A stretch of DNA of 63,234 nt from Deltaproteobacteria bacterium (GCA_030595125.1 JAUVDV010000025.1:1-63234), one strand, 5' to 3'. Positions 17,291-26,568 are shown, counted from the stretch's first letter. Notes: generated by a model not told the origin, from the letters alone. Translations and numbers: made by a program.

Positions 17291-18106
17291 TTACAGATTC
17301 GCGGCGGTTTTTTCCAGAACCACCCAGATCTTTTTATTCAGGTCTTCTATGCGACCCTCGTCCACGTGAAGGGTCTCCTCATCAAAAGTCGACCCGTTGA
17401 TGTAGAGCGCCCTGCTCATCTCGATCTGGAAGAACGGTGTCTCTCCCTCCCCGATGGTTCTGGTGATGTACCCGCCGCTGAAGGGTACGTTCGCCGATGC
17501 GGTTGCGGGCACTTCGACCTCCACATCCTCATGGGCGAATACTTTCTCGAACTCGTCCTTCACGAAACGGATCATCTCCGGCGGGCAGGTCACCCGGTTG
17601 AAGGGTTCGCAGATCTCGCCTCGTGCATCCCCCAGATTGCCCAGACAGATCAAAGGTCGCGGCGTGCCGGCGTCACTCTCGATGGGCGGTGATACCGCCG
17701 CCATGCTGTGGCAGTCGACACCCATCCTGACATCGTCCCGCGCGATCGCTTCGGCCAGGGAGCGGTGGTAGGGAAAGTAATACTGATCGAGGAGGATTTT
17801 CTTGAGGTCCTCGTCCGGCAGACAGTCTGGCTTGTAGACCTCCACACCGTAACAGGTGTGCGACTTGACCACCCCATCCGGGTTTTTCGGCGCGATGTCG
17901 TCGGGAGGTCGGTTGAGGTCGATGACAGCCCGGTAGTACTCCATGACCATCTGAACCGCCACCCGGTCCGAAAAGTCGTAGATCCGCGAGGTCAAGGGAT
18001 CGCCGTCGTGAAAAGCGTCCTTTTTCGTGAGCGCCCAGATCTCCTCGATCTGCGGCGCAACCTTCCAGCCCCCGTGGGGGATGGACACAAGGATCGGTGC
18101 CACCAT
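17291..18106 (-). CDS. N-formylglutamate amidohydrolase-like protein
   Basis: The 271-residue cytoplasmic protein carries the FGase-family signatures: SIPHGG (8-13), a mid-region DLNRP, the metal-site motif DCHSM with GVDCHSMAAVSP, and the C-terminal QIEMSR. Family members hydrolyse N-formylglutamate (histidine degradation) or other N-acyl and peptide bonds through a zinc centre. No other hut gene is nearby. Instead the gene abuts an ATP-grasp gene, whose stop codon ends one base before this start, and an aminotransferase precedes that. The context suggests a deacylase or amidase step in making or trimming a peptide-like compound rather than histidine use. Confidence 0.82.
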   Translation of the reverse strand: MVAPILVSIPHGGWKVAPQIEEIWALTKKDAFHDGDPLTSRIYDFSDRVAVQMVMEYYRAVIDLNRPPDDIAPKNPDGVVKSHTCYGVEVYKPDCLPDEDLKKILLDQYYFPYHRSLAEAIARDDVRMGVDCHSMAAVSPPIESDAGTPRPLICLGNLGDARGEICEPFNRVTCPPEMIRFVKDEFEKVFAHEDVEVEVPATASANVPFSGGYITRTIGEGETPFFQIEMSRALYINGSTFDEETLHVDEGRIEDLNKKIWVVLEKTAANL

Positions 18107-19411
18107 TTACTGTGTCCTTTCGAAGCACGGCATGATCGTGGCTATCTCCCCGCTCTTGAACGACGTGAGTTTGTCCGTCGAAGCACGGTTGAGGAATCCC
18201 CCCAGCTTGCCGTTGTAGATGTAAGGGTTGACGTTGTAGATGCACTTGATGTTCTTGACCACGCCGTCCTCGAAGTACTCGAGCTCCAGCTCGGGAAGCT
18301 CGATCCTGGCCTGGGCGATCCAGTCTCCCTCCAGCGACCTCGTGACCACCTCTCGCCACCCGTCCTCGTCCATGTCGTCTCCGAGGAACACCGCCGAGCT
18401 GGCGTACGCATTGGCGTGTTTGATCACCAGGTTGTCCTTGTCGGCGTTCAGAAAATCCACCGCCTCAACCGTCACGCCGCTCGGATCGATCATCTGCGGC
18501 TTGATCTTCTTGGTCCAGGGGATGATTTCCCGGACGACCGCCAGATCATCCCTGAAGTGCGCCGGGAAGACATCCTCGTATTCCTCGTCCTTGAACAGGA
18601 CCATGATGTTCTTGGAATCCACCCGCTTGGTGCAGAACGGATTGACCACCGCCACTGCCGCCTTGTCCCAGTCGATGGCCATCTGCCAGCTCTTCTTCGC
18701 AAACTTCGGCAACTCGTCGGCGGTGAACCGTCGGTATATCATGTCGATCCGCTTGCCGTCGGGGGCGAACGCCATGTTGTCCCTGATGACCACTTCGTTG
18801 GGATCGATGACGCCGCATGTGTGCCCGCGCTGCCGGATGAAGTCCATGATGATGTCGTATTCGCCGAGGATCCGATCGATCTCGGGCTGCCACTGGGTGA
18901 GGTAGATGTTCAGAGAGTCCTTTGCGGGCATGTTGAAATAGGCCGCCTGGATCTCGTAGTGACTCATGAGCGTGTCGTATACTATCTGCATCCTTTCGAC
19001 CGCCTTGCACCCCTGCGGGTCGAAGATCTCCAGGTACTTCTGCTCCAGGAAGTAGCTCTCCTCGTTGGCGCCGGGAATCTCGCAGTTGGACTCGCACATC
19101 TTGAGACCGTCACCGGTGACGAAGATATCTATTCGCGCCGCCGCCAGGTTCTTCTCGTAGATGTTCAATGCGCTCAAATACCGCTCCAGATCTTCGGGGT
19201 ACTCCAGCACTTCCTGTATTTTGAGGTTGGTCGGGTACTCCCGAAAGACGAACTCCAGCAGATTGGCGTACGCCTCGGTGATTCGCTTCATGCGCTCCCA
19301 GAGGGCATTATCGTACATATATGGCGTCAGACATACCTTGGCGGTCCGTTGCCCGGTGGGATCGAGCACCTTCTTGATGATGTCCGAGTATTGCTTGCGT
19401 TGCTCATTCAT
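18107..19411 (-). CDS. Circularly permuted ATP-grasp-like protein
   Basis: The 434-residue protein has no signal peptide. Its central and C-terminal parts (IDIFVTGDGLKMCESNCEIP, MIYRRFTADE, VNPFCTKRVDSKNIMVLF, NLVIKHANAYASSAVFLG, and GKLGGFLNRAS near the end) fit ATP-grasp ligases of the glutathionylspermidine-synthase/circularly permuted class, which form amide bonds via acyl-phosphates. I recognise the family from these segments only, so the call is moderate. The gene lies between an aminotransferase (37-base gap) and the FGase-like gene (no gap). Such ATP-grasp plus amidohydrolase pairs have been noted in predicted peptide-modification loci; the substrate here is unknown. Confidence 0.65.
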   Translation of the reverse strand: MNEQRKQYSDIIKKVLDPTGQRTAKVCLTPYMYDNALWERMKRITEAYANLLEFVFREYPTNLKIQEVLEYPEDLERYLSALNIYEKNLAAARIDIFVTGDGLKMCESNCEIPGANEESYFLEQKYLEIFDPQGCKAVERMQIVYDTLMSHYEIQAAYFNMPAKDSLNIYLTQWQPEIDRILGEYDIIMDFIRQRGHTCGVIDPNEVVIRDNMAFAPDGKRIDMIYRRFTADELPKFAKKSWQMAIDWDKAAVAVVNPFCTKRVDSKNIMVLFKDEEYEDVFPAHFRDDLAVVREIIPWTKKIKPQMIDPSGVTVEAVDFLNADKDNLVIKHANAYASSAVFLGDDMDEDGWREVVTRSLEGDWIAQARIELPELELEYFEDGVVKNIKCIYNVNPYIYNGKLGGFLNRASTDKLTSFKSGEIATIMPCFERTQ

Positions 19412-19448
19412 ACTGATTCTCCGTGTCCAGTTTATGTTCCAGAAGTGA

Positions 19449-20630
19449 TTACAATTTCAGTGCGGCGATGCGTTTCGCGGCGATCTTCACGTCGTCGACG
19501 GTGGGGGTGAGGGCAAAGCGAACGTATCCCTCCCCGGGGTTCAGCCCGCCTGCCACCTCTTCCGAGATGATGTCTCCCGGCGTGACGACGACGGCTATAT
19601 CCGGTTCCATCAGGCGCGCGGCGAAATCCATGGAGGTCATCCCATCGGGAACCCGCTGCCAGATGTACAGGGTGCCTTGCGGCACTTTGGTGGGCAGCCC
19701 GAGTTCATCGAGCGCGGCGATCATTATGTCGCGTTTCTGCCGATACTCGCCGAGCATCTGTTTGACGTGTTCCTCATCATTGAAGGCAGCGACGGCGGCA
19801 TCCTGGATGAACGTGGGTGTTCCCGAATCGATGTTGGTCTTCATCTTGCGAAACACGCTCACGATCCGTGAGTCCCCGGCGATCCAGCCCACCCGGTAGC
19901 AGGTCATGGCGGAGCGCTTGGACAGGGAGTTGAATACGATCACTCCGTCACGCCCGACATCGAGGGCTGTCGGGGGAGGCTCTTTGCCGAAGTAGAACTC
20001 GCTGTAGGCCTCGTCCGACGCGAGGATGATGTCGTGCTTCGTCGTCCATTCGTAGATCCGCTTGTAGAAATCGAGGCCGGGGCACACGCCGCTGGGCGAG
20101 TTGGGGTAGTTTACCCAGATTATCTTCGCGGCCCGCGCCACGTCGTCAGGAATGGCGTCCAGATCCGGGAGGAATCCGTTGGCCTCAAGGAGTGGGTAGA
20201 ACCATGTTTTTCCCTCCGCGAACCAGGTGCCCCGAGAGTAGGGCGGGTATCCCGGTGAGGGAATGAGCACGAGATCGCCCGGATTCACGAGTGCCTCGTG
20301 GAAGTTGAAGATGCCCTCCTTGGAGCCGATGGTGGAGCTAATCTCAGTTGCCGGATCCAGGTCGATACCAAAACGGGTTTTTGACCATGCGGCGACGGTG
20401 TCCCGAAACTCGGCGCTCCCGATATAGCTCGGGTATCCGGAGGCGGCGCGGACGTCCAGCGCGCTCCTGGTCGCCTCGCGAATGATCGAAGGCGTGGGCA
20501 CGGCGGGATCCCCCACTCCGAAGTCGATCGGAGTGATCCCCTTTTCCTTCAGGGAAGCCACCCTATCCTTGACCGCGGCGAACGCGTAGACCGGTAGTGA
20601 TTGTATTCTGCGAGCCGGTTTGATCTGCAT
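19449..20630 (-). CDS. Class I/II aminotransferase, LL-diaminopimelate aminotransferase-like
   Basis: The 393-residue protein follows the fold-type I pattern: FGVGDPAVPTP, WVNYPNSPSG, the region SDEAYSEFYF, PLP lysine in NSLSKRSAMTCYRVGW and C-terminal GYVRFALTP. The opening (PARRIQSLPVYAFAAVKDRV) and the YPNSP motif are closest to LL-diaminopimelate/succinyldiaminopimelate aminotransferases or alanine-type relatives. If DapL-like, it would convert tetrahydrodipicolinate to LL-DAP for cell-wall and lysine synthesis; the neighbours (ATP-grasp, FGase-like) also permit a role in a separate amino-acid-derived product. GAGGTGA lies before ATG 20630. It is the first gene of a four-gene minus-strand operon. 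Confidence 0.82.
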   Translation of the reverse strand: MQIKPARRIQSLPVYAFAAVKDRVASLKEKGITPIDFGVGDPAVPTPSIIREATRSALDVRAASGYPSYIGSAEFRDTVAAWSKTRFGIDLDPATEISSTIGSKEGIFNFHEALVNPGDLVLIPSPGYPPYSRGTWFAEGKTWFYPLLEANGFLPDLDAIPDDVARAAKIIWVNYPNSPSGVCPGLDFYKRIYEWTTKHDIILASDEAYSEFYFGKEPPPTALDVGRDGVIVFNSLSKRSAMTCYRVGWIAGDSRIVSVFRKMKTNIDSGTPTFIQDAAVAAFNDEEHVKQMLGEYRQKRDIMIAALDELGLPTKVPQGTLYIWQRVPDGMTSMDFAARLMEPDIAVVVTPGDIISEEVAGGLNPGEGYVRFALTPTVDDVKIAAKRIAALKL

Positions 20631-20745
20631 GACGTCACCTCGATTGTTGTTGATGGCAGTGTATTGAATGCGGTTGAGTCTTCAAGCGATATTGACAACT
20701 AAAACGAGGAATTGGTGTGTTCCCGAACGGGCGAGGCAGAACTAC

Positions 20746-20928
20746 CTACCGCCTGGAGGAGACGTCGTTGATGTCGATCACCCCCACCGTGCGCCCCTTC
20801 GCGTCGAGGACGATCACTTCCTCTCCGGGAATTGTCAGGTCGTCGAGGTTGGACGGCGCGGTGATTTGCTCGTCCGTGAACATATCTTCCATATCGATGG
20901 TGAATGGATTCCTGATTTCTGAGTTCAT
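20746..20928 (-). CDS. Small hypothetical protein with CBS-like end
   Basis: The 60-residue product starts at ATG 20928 (GGGGAG nine bases upstream). Its last part (EEVIVLDAKGRTVGVIDIND) looks like the second half of a CBS motif, too short to form a domain by itself. The reading frame stands alone between the aminotransferase operon and the glycosyltransferase. It could be a small regulatory protein or a remnant; no function is assigned. Confidence 0.45.
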   Translation of the reverse strand: MNSEIRNPFTIDMEDMFTDEQITAPSNLDDLTIPGEEVIVLDAKGRTVGVIDINDVSSRR

Positions 20929-21088
20929 GGCTATCATCTCCCCGTCAGACAACTCGATAACCCTATTTCAAAACCCCTCCGTCTCAAAATTATCGACCTA
21001 TGGGCTCGCGTTTTTCGCCCCAAAGAAACTTCTTTCCCAAAAAGGTGTCCATTCATTTCAAAGCTTTTGATATACGATTCAATTGAAC

Positions 21089-22843
21089 ATGGTTCGACAC
21101 AAACAAAAGAAGAAGACGCCATCGAATGAGACCGGTGCGCCGTTTCTGTCACCTCGGCTTCTGTGGATGCTGGGGATCGGTCTGATCTCGCTGTTCTGGC
21201 TGGTGCTGAAGATGTTCGGCATGAACGCCTACGGCGGCGACGAGCACATCTACCTCTATCAGGCGCAGCTCGTATCCGAGGGTGTTGCGCCCTATAGCGG
21301 CTTCGCCATGGCCCACCCGCCGCTGCAGGCTGCCCTCACCGCCGTGCTGTTGAAGGTCTTCGGATACCAGTTTCTCATGGCGCGCATGCTTCCTGTCGCC
21401 TGGTGCCTGGCCGGGGGTCTGGTCCTGGCGATCATGGTGCGCAGGGAGTCGGGATTCGTCGCGTCGGCGGCGGCCCTCGCGCTCTACATCCTCGCCTACG
21501 AACCCCTCCGCGCTTCATCCCATTTCACCGGGGTGAACATGACAACCACCCTCATGCTTGTCGCCTTCATGACCGCGAGGACGGGTCACATCAAGGTGTG
21601 CGCCGGGTTCTGCGTCGCTGCGGTCTTCACGAGGCTCTACGCAGCCCCGGGAGTGATCGCGCTCACCGTGTGGATCCTGGTCTCGGATCGACGCGCGGGT
21701 CTTCGACTCATCGCGTGGGGCGCCGGCTTCGGAACTGTCGTGTTCCTCGCCGTGGGAGCCTGGGCCGGTTTCGAGGACATGGTCCACAACATGCTGCGCT
21801 ATCACGCGCAGAAGACCCCCATGAAACCCGAGAGCCTGGCCAACATGAAGGCGAACGTCCTGTTCCACAACGCTCTGCCCCTGGCGATTTTCGCGCTCTC
21901 CGTTCCGGCCATGTTCGGGGCGATGGCCCGGAGATGGAAACAGAGCGCCTCGGATCTGCGGATCATCGAGCGGCTGAGCGATGCGATCAGGGGCGCGCGG
22001 ATAAGCCTTCCATTGCTCGGAGCGTTCACCGCCGCCCTCTTCGGGCTGATCCTGCTCAACATGGACCGCGTGTGGATGTACTACTTCGTCCCTTCTTTTC
22101 CGTTCGCGGCGATGGCCGGTGGATGGCTGGTCTCCAGGTTGTTCCAGGGAGGTGTACGGCTCTTTATTGACAGGAGGCGGGCTTCTGCCACCGGGTTGAA
22201 CCGCGTGACGATAGCGGGAGGTATCATCGCCGTGGCGTGTATCCTCGCGACGTTCTTTTTCGGACCCAGGCTCGAATCCAGGTTGAACTACTACCAGAAG
22301 GAGATCGATCTTCCGGTGGCGAAGAGGACACACGAATACACCTGGAAGGACGGAATGCTTCCGGGCCCTGTCAACGACGCCGTAAGATCCGTCATCTGGA
22401 ATGACCAGCGGACCATCGGAGATCACTACTGGAGCTACACATCCTACCTCTGGCACGAGAGCAGGCATCTGGATGTGGTCGACAAGATCACCCGTGAGAT
22501 AATCGAGCGCACCGACGAGGGTTACAGTATCTTCGGCGATTCGGGCACCGTTCCCCTGTTCGCTCTCCTGACCGGCCGCTCCATCGCAGCGGCCGAGGTG
22601 GACACCAATATCCAGAGATATCGCTCCGGCAACGCGGATCCCGGCGATCTGATCAGACGAATAGATGAGCCGGGCACCCGGCTGATCATCCTGCGCAACC
22701 GTTTCGGGATTGCCGGACTCCCGCAGGTGCAGAAGCTCATTGCGAGCAGGTATAAACTCGTCAGGAAATTCGTGACAGCCCAGAAGAAACTCTACCTGAT
22801 GTACGAACGCAAACCCGAACCCGATGGAGACATGCAACGGTAA
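21089..22843 (+). CDS. GT-C family membrane glycosyltransferase (ArnT/PMT-like)
   Basis: The 584-residue protein has about ten transmembrane helices. The first extracytoplasmic loop, NAYGGDEHIYLYQAQLVSEG followed by APYSGFAMAHPPL, carries the acidic pair that serves as catalytic base in GT39/GT83-type enzymes using polyprenyl-phosphate sugars. A soluble C-terminal part of about 170 residues follows the last helix (after GPRLESRLNYYQKEIDLP). It probably adds a sugar to a lipid or protein at the periplasmic face. ATG 21089 is preferred over TTG 21083; no clear SD is present. The stop overlaps the next ATG (TAATG), so it is coupled to the spermidine-synthase-like gene. Confidence 0.82.
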   Translation: MVRHKQKKKTPSNETGAPFLSPRLLWMLGIGLISLFWLVLKMFGMNAYGGDEHIYLYQAQLVSEGVAPYSGFAMAHPPLQAALTAVLLKVFGYQFLMARMLPVAWCLAGGLVLAIMVRRESGFVASAAALALYILAYEPLRASSHFTGVNMTTTLMLVAFMTARTGHIKVCAGFCVAAVFTRLYAAPGVIALTVWILVSDRRAGLRLIAWGAGFGTVVFLAVGAWAGFEDMVHNMLRYHAQKTPMKPESLANMKANVLFHNALPLAIFALSVPAMFGAMARRWKQSASDLRIIERLSDAIRGARISLPLLGAFTAALFGLILLNMDRVWMYYFVPSFPFAAMAGGWLVSRLFQGGVRLFIDRRRASATGLNRVTIAGGIIAVACILATFFFGPRLESRLNYYQKEIDLPVAKRTHEYTWKDGMLPGPVNDAVRSVIWNDQRTIGDHYWSYTSYLWHESRHLDVVDKITREIIERTDEGYSIFGDSGTVPLFALLTGRSIAAAEVDTNIQRYRSGNADPGDLIRRIDEPGTRLIILRNRFGIAGLPQVQKLIASRYKLVRKFVTAQKKLYLMYERKPEPDGDMQR

Positions 22844-25800
22844 TGACAAACAGGCACACTTCGCTGCGCGCCGTGATCGCGCTGGCTATCGCAACGCTGA
22901 TCTCCGGAGCCGCAGGTCTTTCTTACGAGATCATCTGGACACGCATGCTCGTGGTGCCCCTGGGCAACTCCGCCGACGCCATCGCCCTGGTCCTTTGCTC
23001 CTTCATGCTGGGCATGGCCCTGGGCGCCCGCCTCCTCGGGGGACTGGCCGATCGCATCTCTTCCCCCCTGAAGATCTACGTGATCGCGGAGGTGGCCTTG
23101 GGCGTCTACGCCGTCATGATGCCCTTCGTCATCCCGGCCCTTTCCGGATCCGGCGCGCCCGCAGTGGTGAGGCTCGTCGTCGCCGCAGTGCTCGTGGCAA
23201 TTCCCGCCTGCCTGATGGGCGCCTCGGTCCCGGTGCTGGTCCGGGCCCTGGCGGTAGTATCCGAGGACGTGAAGAATCGCGTGGGGCTTTTCTACGGAAT
23301 CAACACCGTGGGAGGAACCGCCGGCGCCGCGTTCGCCGGGTTTGTGGCCGTCCCCTCCCTCGGGCTCATCGAAACCTCTTTCCTGGCTGCCGGCGCCAGC
23401 ATTGTCGCAGCGTTGATCGTCGCCGCTGTCTCCCGCCTTTCCGGTGGCGTCGCAAACAGGAAAGCTCCGGCGAAACCCGAGGATGAGTCCGGTATCCCAG
23501 CTCGCAAGACCGCCATCGCCGCCCTGATCGCAGCGGGGGTCGGTGGGTTCGTCATGCTCGCCTCGGAGGTGGTCTGGGCGCGTATTCTCACCTTCGTTTT
23601 CGGTCACGACACCTACGCCTTCGCTATTCTCCTGGTGGTTGTCCTCGCGGGCCTGGGACTCGGGGGTCTTCTCCACCGGCTCCTGTCGAAGCGCGATCCG
23701 GTGAAGGTCGCTTCGTGGATGCTCGTCCTGCTTGTGGTCAGCCTTTTCGTCTCATATGTAATGGCGACAACACTCATTGTGTCGCTGGGAAGGGATCCGT
23801 TCCACCTGGCCGGCTGGAGCAACCTCACTACATCGTTGTGGACCGAATTCTACAGAGAGATTCTGTTCACGCCCATCCTCGTTCTTCTGCCGGCCGTTTT
23901 CGCCGGGGCATCACTCCCGGCCGCGTGCGCGCTCTACGCCGGTCCCGCGTCGAGCTCTGGAAGAAGGATCGGAACCGCCATCATGGTGAACGGGATCTTC
24001 GCGGCCACAGGATCGATCGTCACCTGGTTCGCGATCATCCCGACCATTGGAATACAAAACACCTTCGCGTTTCTCGGCGTCGTGGCGGCATTGGGAGTTA
24101 TTCCCCTGTTGCTATGTGAGGAAGGGACGCGCCGCGTCGTAAAAATGGCGCTGCTCGCCCTGTTTGTCGTCGCATCTGTGGGCGTTTCCACGGGATCGAA
24201 CATGCCCAGGAAAATGCTCAAAGAAGCGGTTGGCAAGAATCACCAGGAAATTATCTATTACAATGAGGGTCGCACCGGGACCGTCTCGGTGACGAAAAAT
24301 TCGATCAACGGCGAGCGCCAACTCTTCATAAACGCAGTCAACGAGGTCACCACCCGGCTGGTGCACGACCAGAGCTTCAAGCTGCTCGGTCACCTCGGAC
24401 CGCTTCTTCATCCCAAACCGCAAAAGGGTCTCATGATCTGCTTGGGTGCCGGTCTCTCTGCGGGGGCGGCCCTCAGACATCCACTCCAGAGTCTCGACGT
24501 GGTGGATCTGTCGAGTTCCATGGAACAGGCGGCCCGGGAGTTCGCCGATATCAACAACAACGTGCTCGACGATCCGCGATTCCACCTTCACATCGGCGAC
24601 GGGCGCCAGTTCCTGTTGCGAAGCGACGAGCGATACGACGTGATGATGGTGGACTCCACTCATCCAAAGTCGGTGGACTCGTGGATCCTGTACACCCTGG
24701 AGTTCTACGAGCTCATGCGGGATCACCTCGAGGAAGACGGCATCGCTGTGCAGTGGCTCCCCCTCCACGGGCTGTCCGAGCGGGAGTTCAAGATCATCGT
24801 GCGTACTTTCATGGAGGTCTTCCCCAATACCACCCTCTGGGTCAACGTGGGTTTCGAGACTTACGGACAGGTGGCGTACGTCAAGCTAGTGGGAACCCTT
24901 GAACCACTGGTAATCGACTACCGGGAGCTGTCCGCACGATTGAAGGAACCGCGCATCCAAAAGGATCTGGAACCTTACGGCATGACTTCTCCCGACGAAA
25001 TCCTGGACTGCTTCCTGGCATCGCCTTCCGTGGCGACCGGATGGACGAAGGGCGTGCCGGTCCAGACCGACAACCAGCCCTTCCTGCCATACATCACGGA
25101 ACACTCGGAGGGGCGTCGGATGGAGCCCGCTCTCCTTCTGGCGGTGCGCTCCGGGGTCGCCCCATACCTCTTTCGGATGGGGGATCGGGAGCCGGACGTG
25201 TTGGCGAAGCTCGAAACCACCTTCGAGGCCCAGGGGTTTCTCCTGAGCGGCATGCTCGATCGGGCGAAGGAGGCGTGGCCCGACGGGAAGAAGATCGCCC
25301 TGTTCGGCGAGCGGCTGGATCGGGGCCACCCGTACTACCTGGCCCTGGTGGAACTCTACGGCGATGATCCGGAAAAGCTGTTCGAGATCGGCAGTTACCT
25401 GGGAAACCTGGGATTTCGCAAGGACGCCGGAAAGCTCTACGACAGGGCACTGAAGATCGATCCGAACAACGGTCGAGCCATCATCAACCGAGCGCTGTTG
25501 CACCTCGATCTGGGTGACACCGACCGGGCGATCAAGTCGCTGATGGGGCTCGTCGCTTCGGAGCCCGACAACGCCCTGGCGCGCTACAACCTCGGGACTG
25601 CGATCCTTTCGTCCGCAGACGCCGCAAGCGCCATTCCTCACCTCGTCAAGGCCCTCGAGATCGATCCTGATCTTCACGGGGCTTCGCTTTCCCTGGCGGA
25701 GGCCTATCGCAATATGGGCCGGCTGAAGAAGGCGGAGGGTTTGCTTCGGGAGCTGACGCAGAGGGCACAGTGGCTTCCAGAGGCGTGGGACATGCTCGGA

Positions 25801-26271
25801 CTTGTCGAGGCCGGACGAAGCGAATGGGCAAACGCCAGGCAATATCACTCTCGAGCGCTGGCTCTGGATCCGTACAGCGCGCAGGCGCATTACAACATGG
25901 GAATAGCCCTTCAGGAGGAGGGGCGGTTGAAGGCGGCGGCGCAGGCCTACGGGGCGGCGCTCCGAATCCAACCGGACGACGCGGAGGCCCACAACAACCT
26001 GGGGCTCGTGTACGCGGCGGCGGGCCTGCTCGAAAAGGCGGCGATGCATCACCGCAAGGCACTGGAGATTGAGCCCCATTACCCGGAGGCGGCCTTCAAC
26101 CTGGGGTTGGCCTATCGCGGACAGCACAAATATCTCCTCGCCGCCGAGGCGTTCACCATCGCCCTGACCCTGGCGCCGGACCTCGCCGTGGCGAAGGAGC
26201 AGCTCGAGCAAATGGGCATCGAAAAGGCCAAAATCGATATCGTCGACGCCGGCCCGGACGCCGGGGATTGA
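22843..26271 (+). CDS. Fused membrane transporter-like / spermidine-synthase-like / TPR protein
   Basis: The 1142-residue protein has three parts. Residues 1 to about 455 are 12-14 hydrophobic helices (AIATLISGAAGLSYEIIWTR, GMALGARLLGGLADR), the fused-MFS portion typical of long membrane spermidine synthases. Residues about 465-720 are a Rossmann SAM or decarboxy-SAM-binding fold (YNEGRTGTVSV, CLGAGLSAGAA near 530, VVDLSSSMEQAA, MVDSTHP near 602). Residues about 845-1130 hold at least seven TPRs. Strict polyamine synthesis is uncertain for this subfamily; methyl- or aminopropyl-transfer at the membrane is possible. It is coupled to the GT-C gene upstream. The last 22 bases of the gene, including the stop, recur at 28427. 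Confidence 0.85.
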   Translation: MTNRHTSLRAVIALAIATLISGAAGLSYEIIWTRMLVVPLGNSADAIALVLCSFMLGMALGARLLGGLADRISSPLKIYVIAEVALGVYAVMMPFVIPALSGSGAPAVVRLVVAAVLVAIPACLMGASVPVLVRALAVVSEDVKNRVGLFYGINTVGGTAGAAFAGFVAVPSLGLIETSFLAAGASIVAALIVAAVSRLSGGVANRKAPAKPEDESGIPARKTAIAALIAAGVGGFVMLASEVVWARILTFVFGHDTYAFAILLVVVLAGLGLGGLLHRLLSKRDPVKVASWMLVLLVVSLFVSYVMATTLIVSLGRDPFHLAGWSNLTTSLWTEFYREILFTPILVLLPAVFAGASLPAACALYAGPASSSGRRIGTAIMVNGIFAATGSIVTWFAIIPTIGIQNTFAFLGVVAALGVIPLLLCEEGTRRVVKMALLALFVVASVGVSTGSNMPRKMLKEAVGKNHQEIIYYNEGRTGTVSVTKNSINGERQLFINAVNEVTTRLVHDQSFKLLGHLGPLLHPKPQKGLMICLGAGLSAGAALRHPLQSLDVVDLSSSMEQAAREFADINNNVLDDPRFHLHIGDGRQFLLRSDERYDVMMVDSTHPKSVDSWILYTLEFYELMRDHLEEDGIAVQWLPLHGLSEREFKIIVRTFMEVFPNTTLWVNVGFETYGQVAYVKLVGTLEPLVIDYRELSARLKEPRIQKDLEPYGMTSPDEILDCFLASPSVATGWTKGVPVQTDNQPFLPYITEHSEGRRMEPALLLAVRSGVAPYLFRMGDREPDVLAKLETTFEAQGFLLSGMLDRAKEAWPDGKKIALFGERLDRGHPYYLALVELYGDDPEKLFEIGSYLGNLGFRKDAGKLYDRALKIDPNNGRAIINRALLHLDLGDTDRAIKSLMGLVASEPDNALARYNLGTAILSSADAASAIPHLVKALEIDPDLHGASLSLAEAYRNMGRLKKAEGLLRELTQRAQWLPEAWDMLGLVEAGRSEWANARQYHSRALALDPYSAQAHYNMGIALQEEGRLKAAAQAYGAALRIQPDDAEAHNNLGLVYAAAGLLEKAAMHHRKALEIEPHYPEAAFNLGLAYRGQHKYLLAAEAFTIALTLAPDLAVAKEQLEQMGIEKAKIDIVDAGPDAGD

Positions 26272-26272
26272 A
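26250..26272. repeat. 23-bp direct repeat, left copy (3' end of the spermidine-synthase-like gene)
   Basis: The repeat starts CGGCCCGGACGCC and ends with TGA plus A. It covers the last seven codons and the stop of the upstream gene and is identical to 28427-28449. The pair encloses the two lipoprotein genes at 26569 and 27096. Ten further bases (CTTGCGATAG) recur at nearly the same distance beyond each copy (26297-26306 and 28475-28484), suggesting an older and longer duplication. Confidence 0.85.
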
Positions 26273-26306
26273 AAAAGGTAACAAGCTGAGTTTTTCCTTG
26301 CGATAG

Positions 26307-26351
26307 CCCCCTATCCCCAACCCTTTCCCCCGGAAGGGGAAAGGGAGGCGG
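26307..26351. repeat. REP-like palindromic element 1
   Basis: The element contains CCCCTATCCCC followed by a perfect hairpin, CCCTTTCCCC (26321-26330) and GGGGAAAGGG (26336-26345) around CGGAA. It lies 36 bases after a stop codon in the 297-base gap 26272-26568. The rest of the gap holds no gene; it includes the sigma-54 promoter at 26510 and two copies of TGGCACA near 26420. Related elements occur at 28377, 36500 and 60943. Confidence 0.7.
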
Positions 26352-26509
26352 AGCATTCATAATCATCCGAAACTCAGGCTCAAACACATGTTTGTTCCAC
26401 GCAATAAGTTCAACGGCGAATGGCACATGTGGCACAGTATCTATGGCCTGTTCAACCCACCAGATCATGTGATTTCAACCACTTGAGCCGAGCTGAACAA
26501 TGCGATTAT

Positions 26510-26525
26510 TGGCATTGAGTTTGCA
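26510..26525 (+). promoter_or_regulatory. Sigma-54 (-24/-12) promoter for the lipoprotein pair
   Basis: TGGCATTGAGTTTGCA has GG and GC exactly ten bases apart, matching the RpoN consensus. It lies 43 bases before ATG 26569. TGTTCAA at 26449 and CTGAACA at 26493, both upstream, form an inverted pair that might be an activator site; the motif is short and could be chance. Confidence 0.75.
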
Positions 26526-26568
26526 GTATGTACGGCATGCATCGAATTCCTGAAGAAAGGAAACGGCA

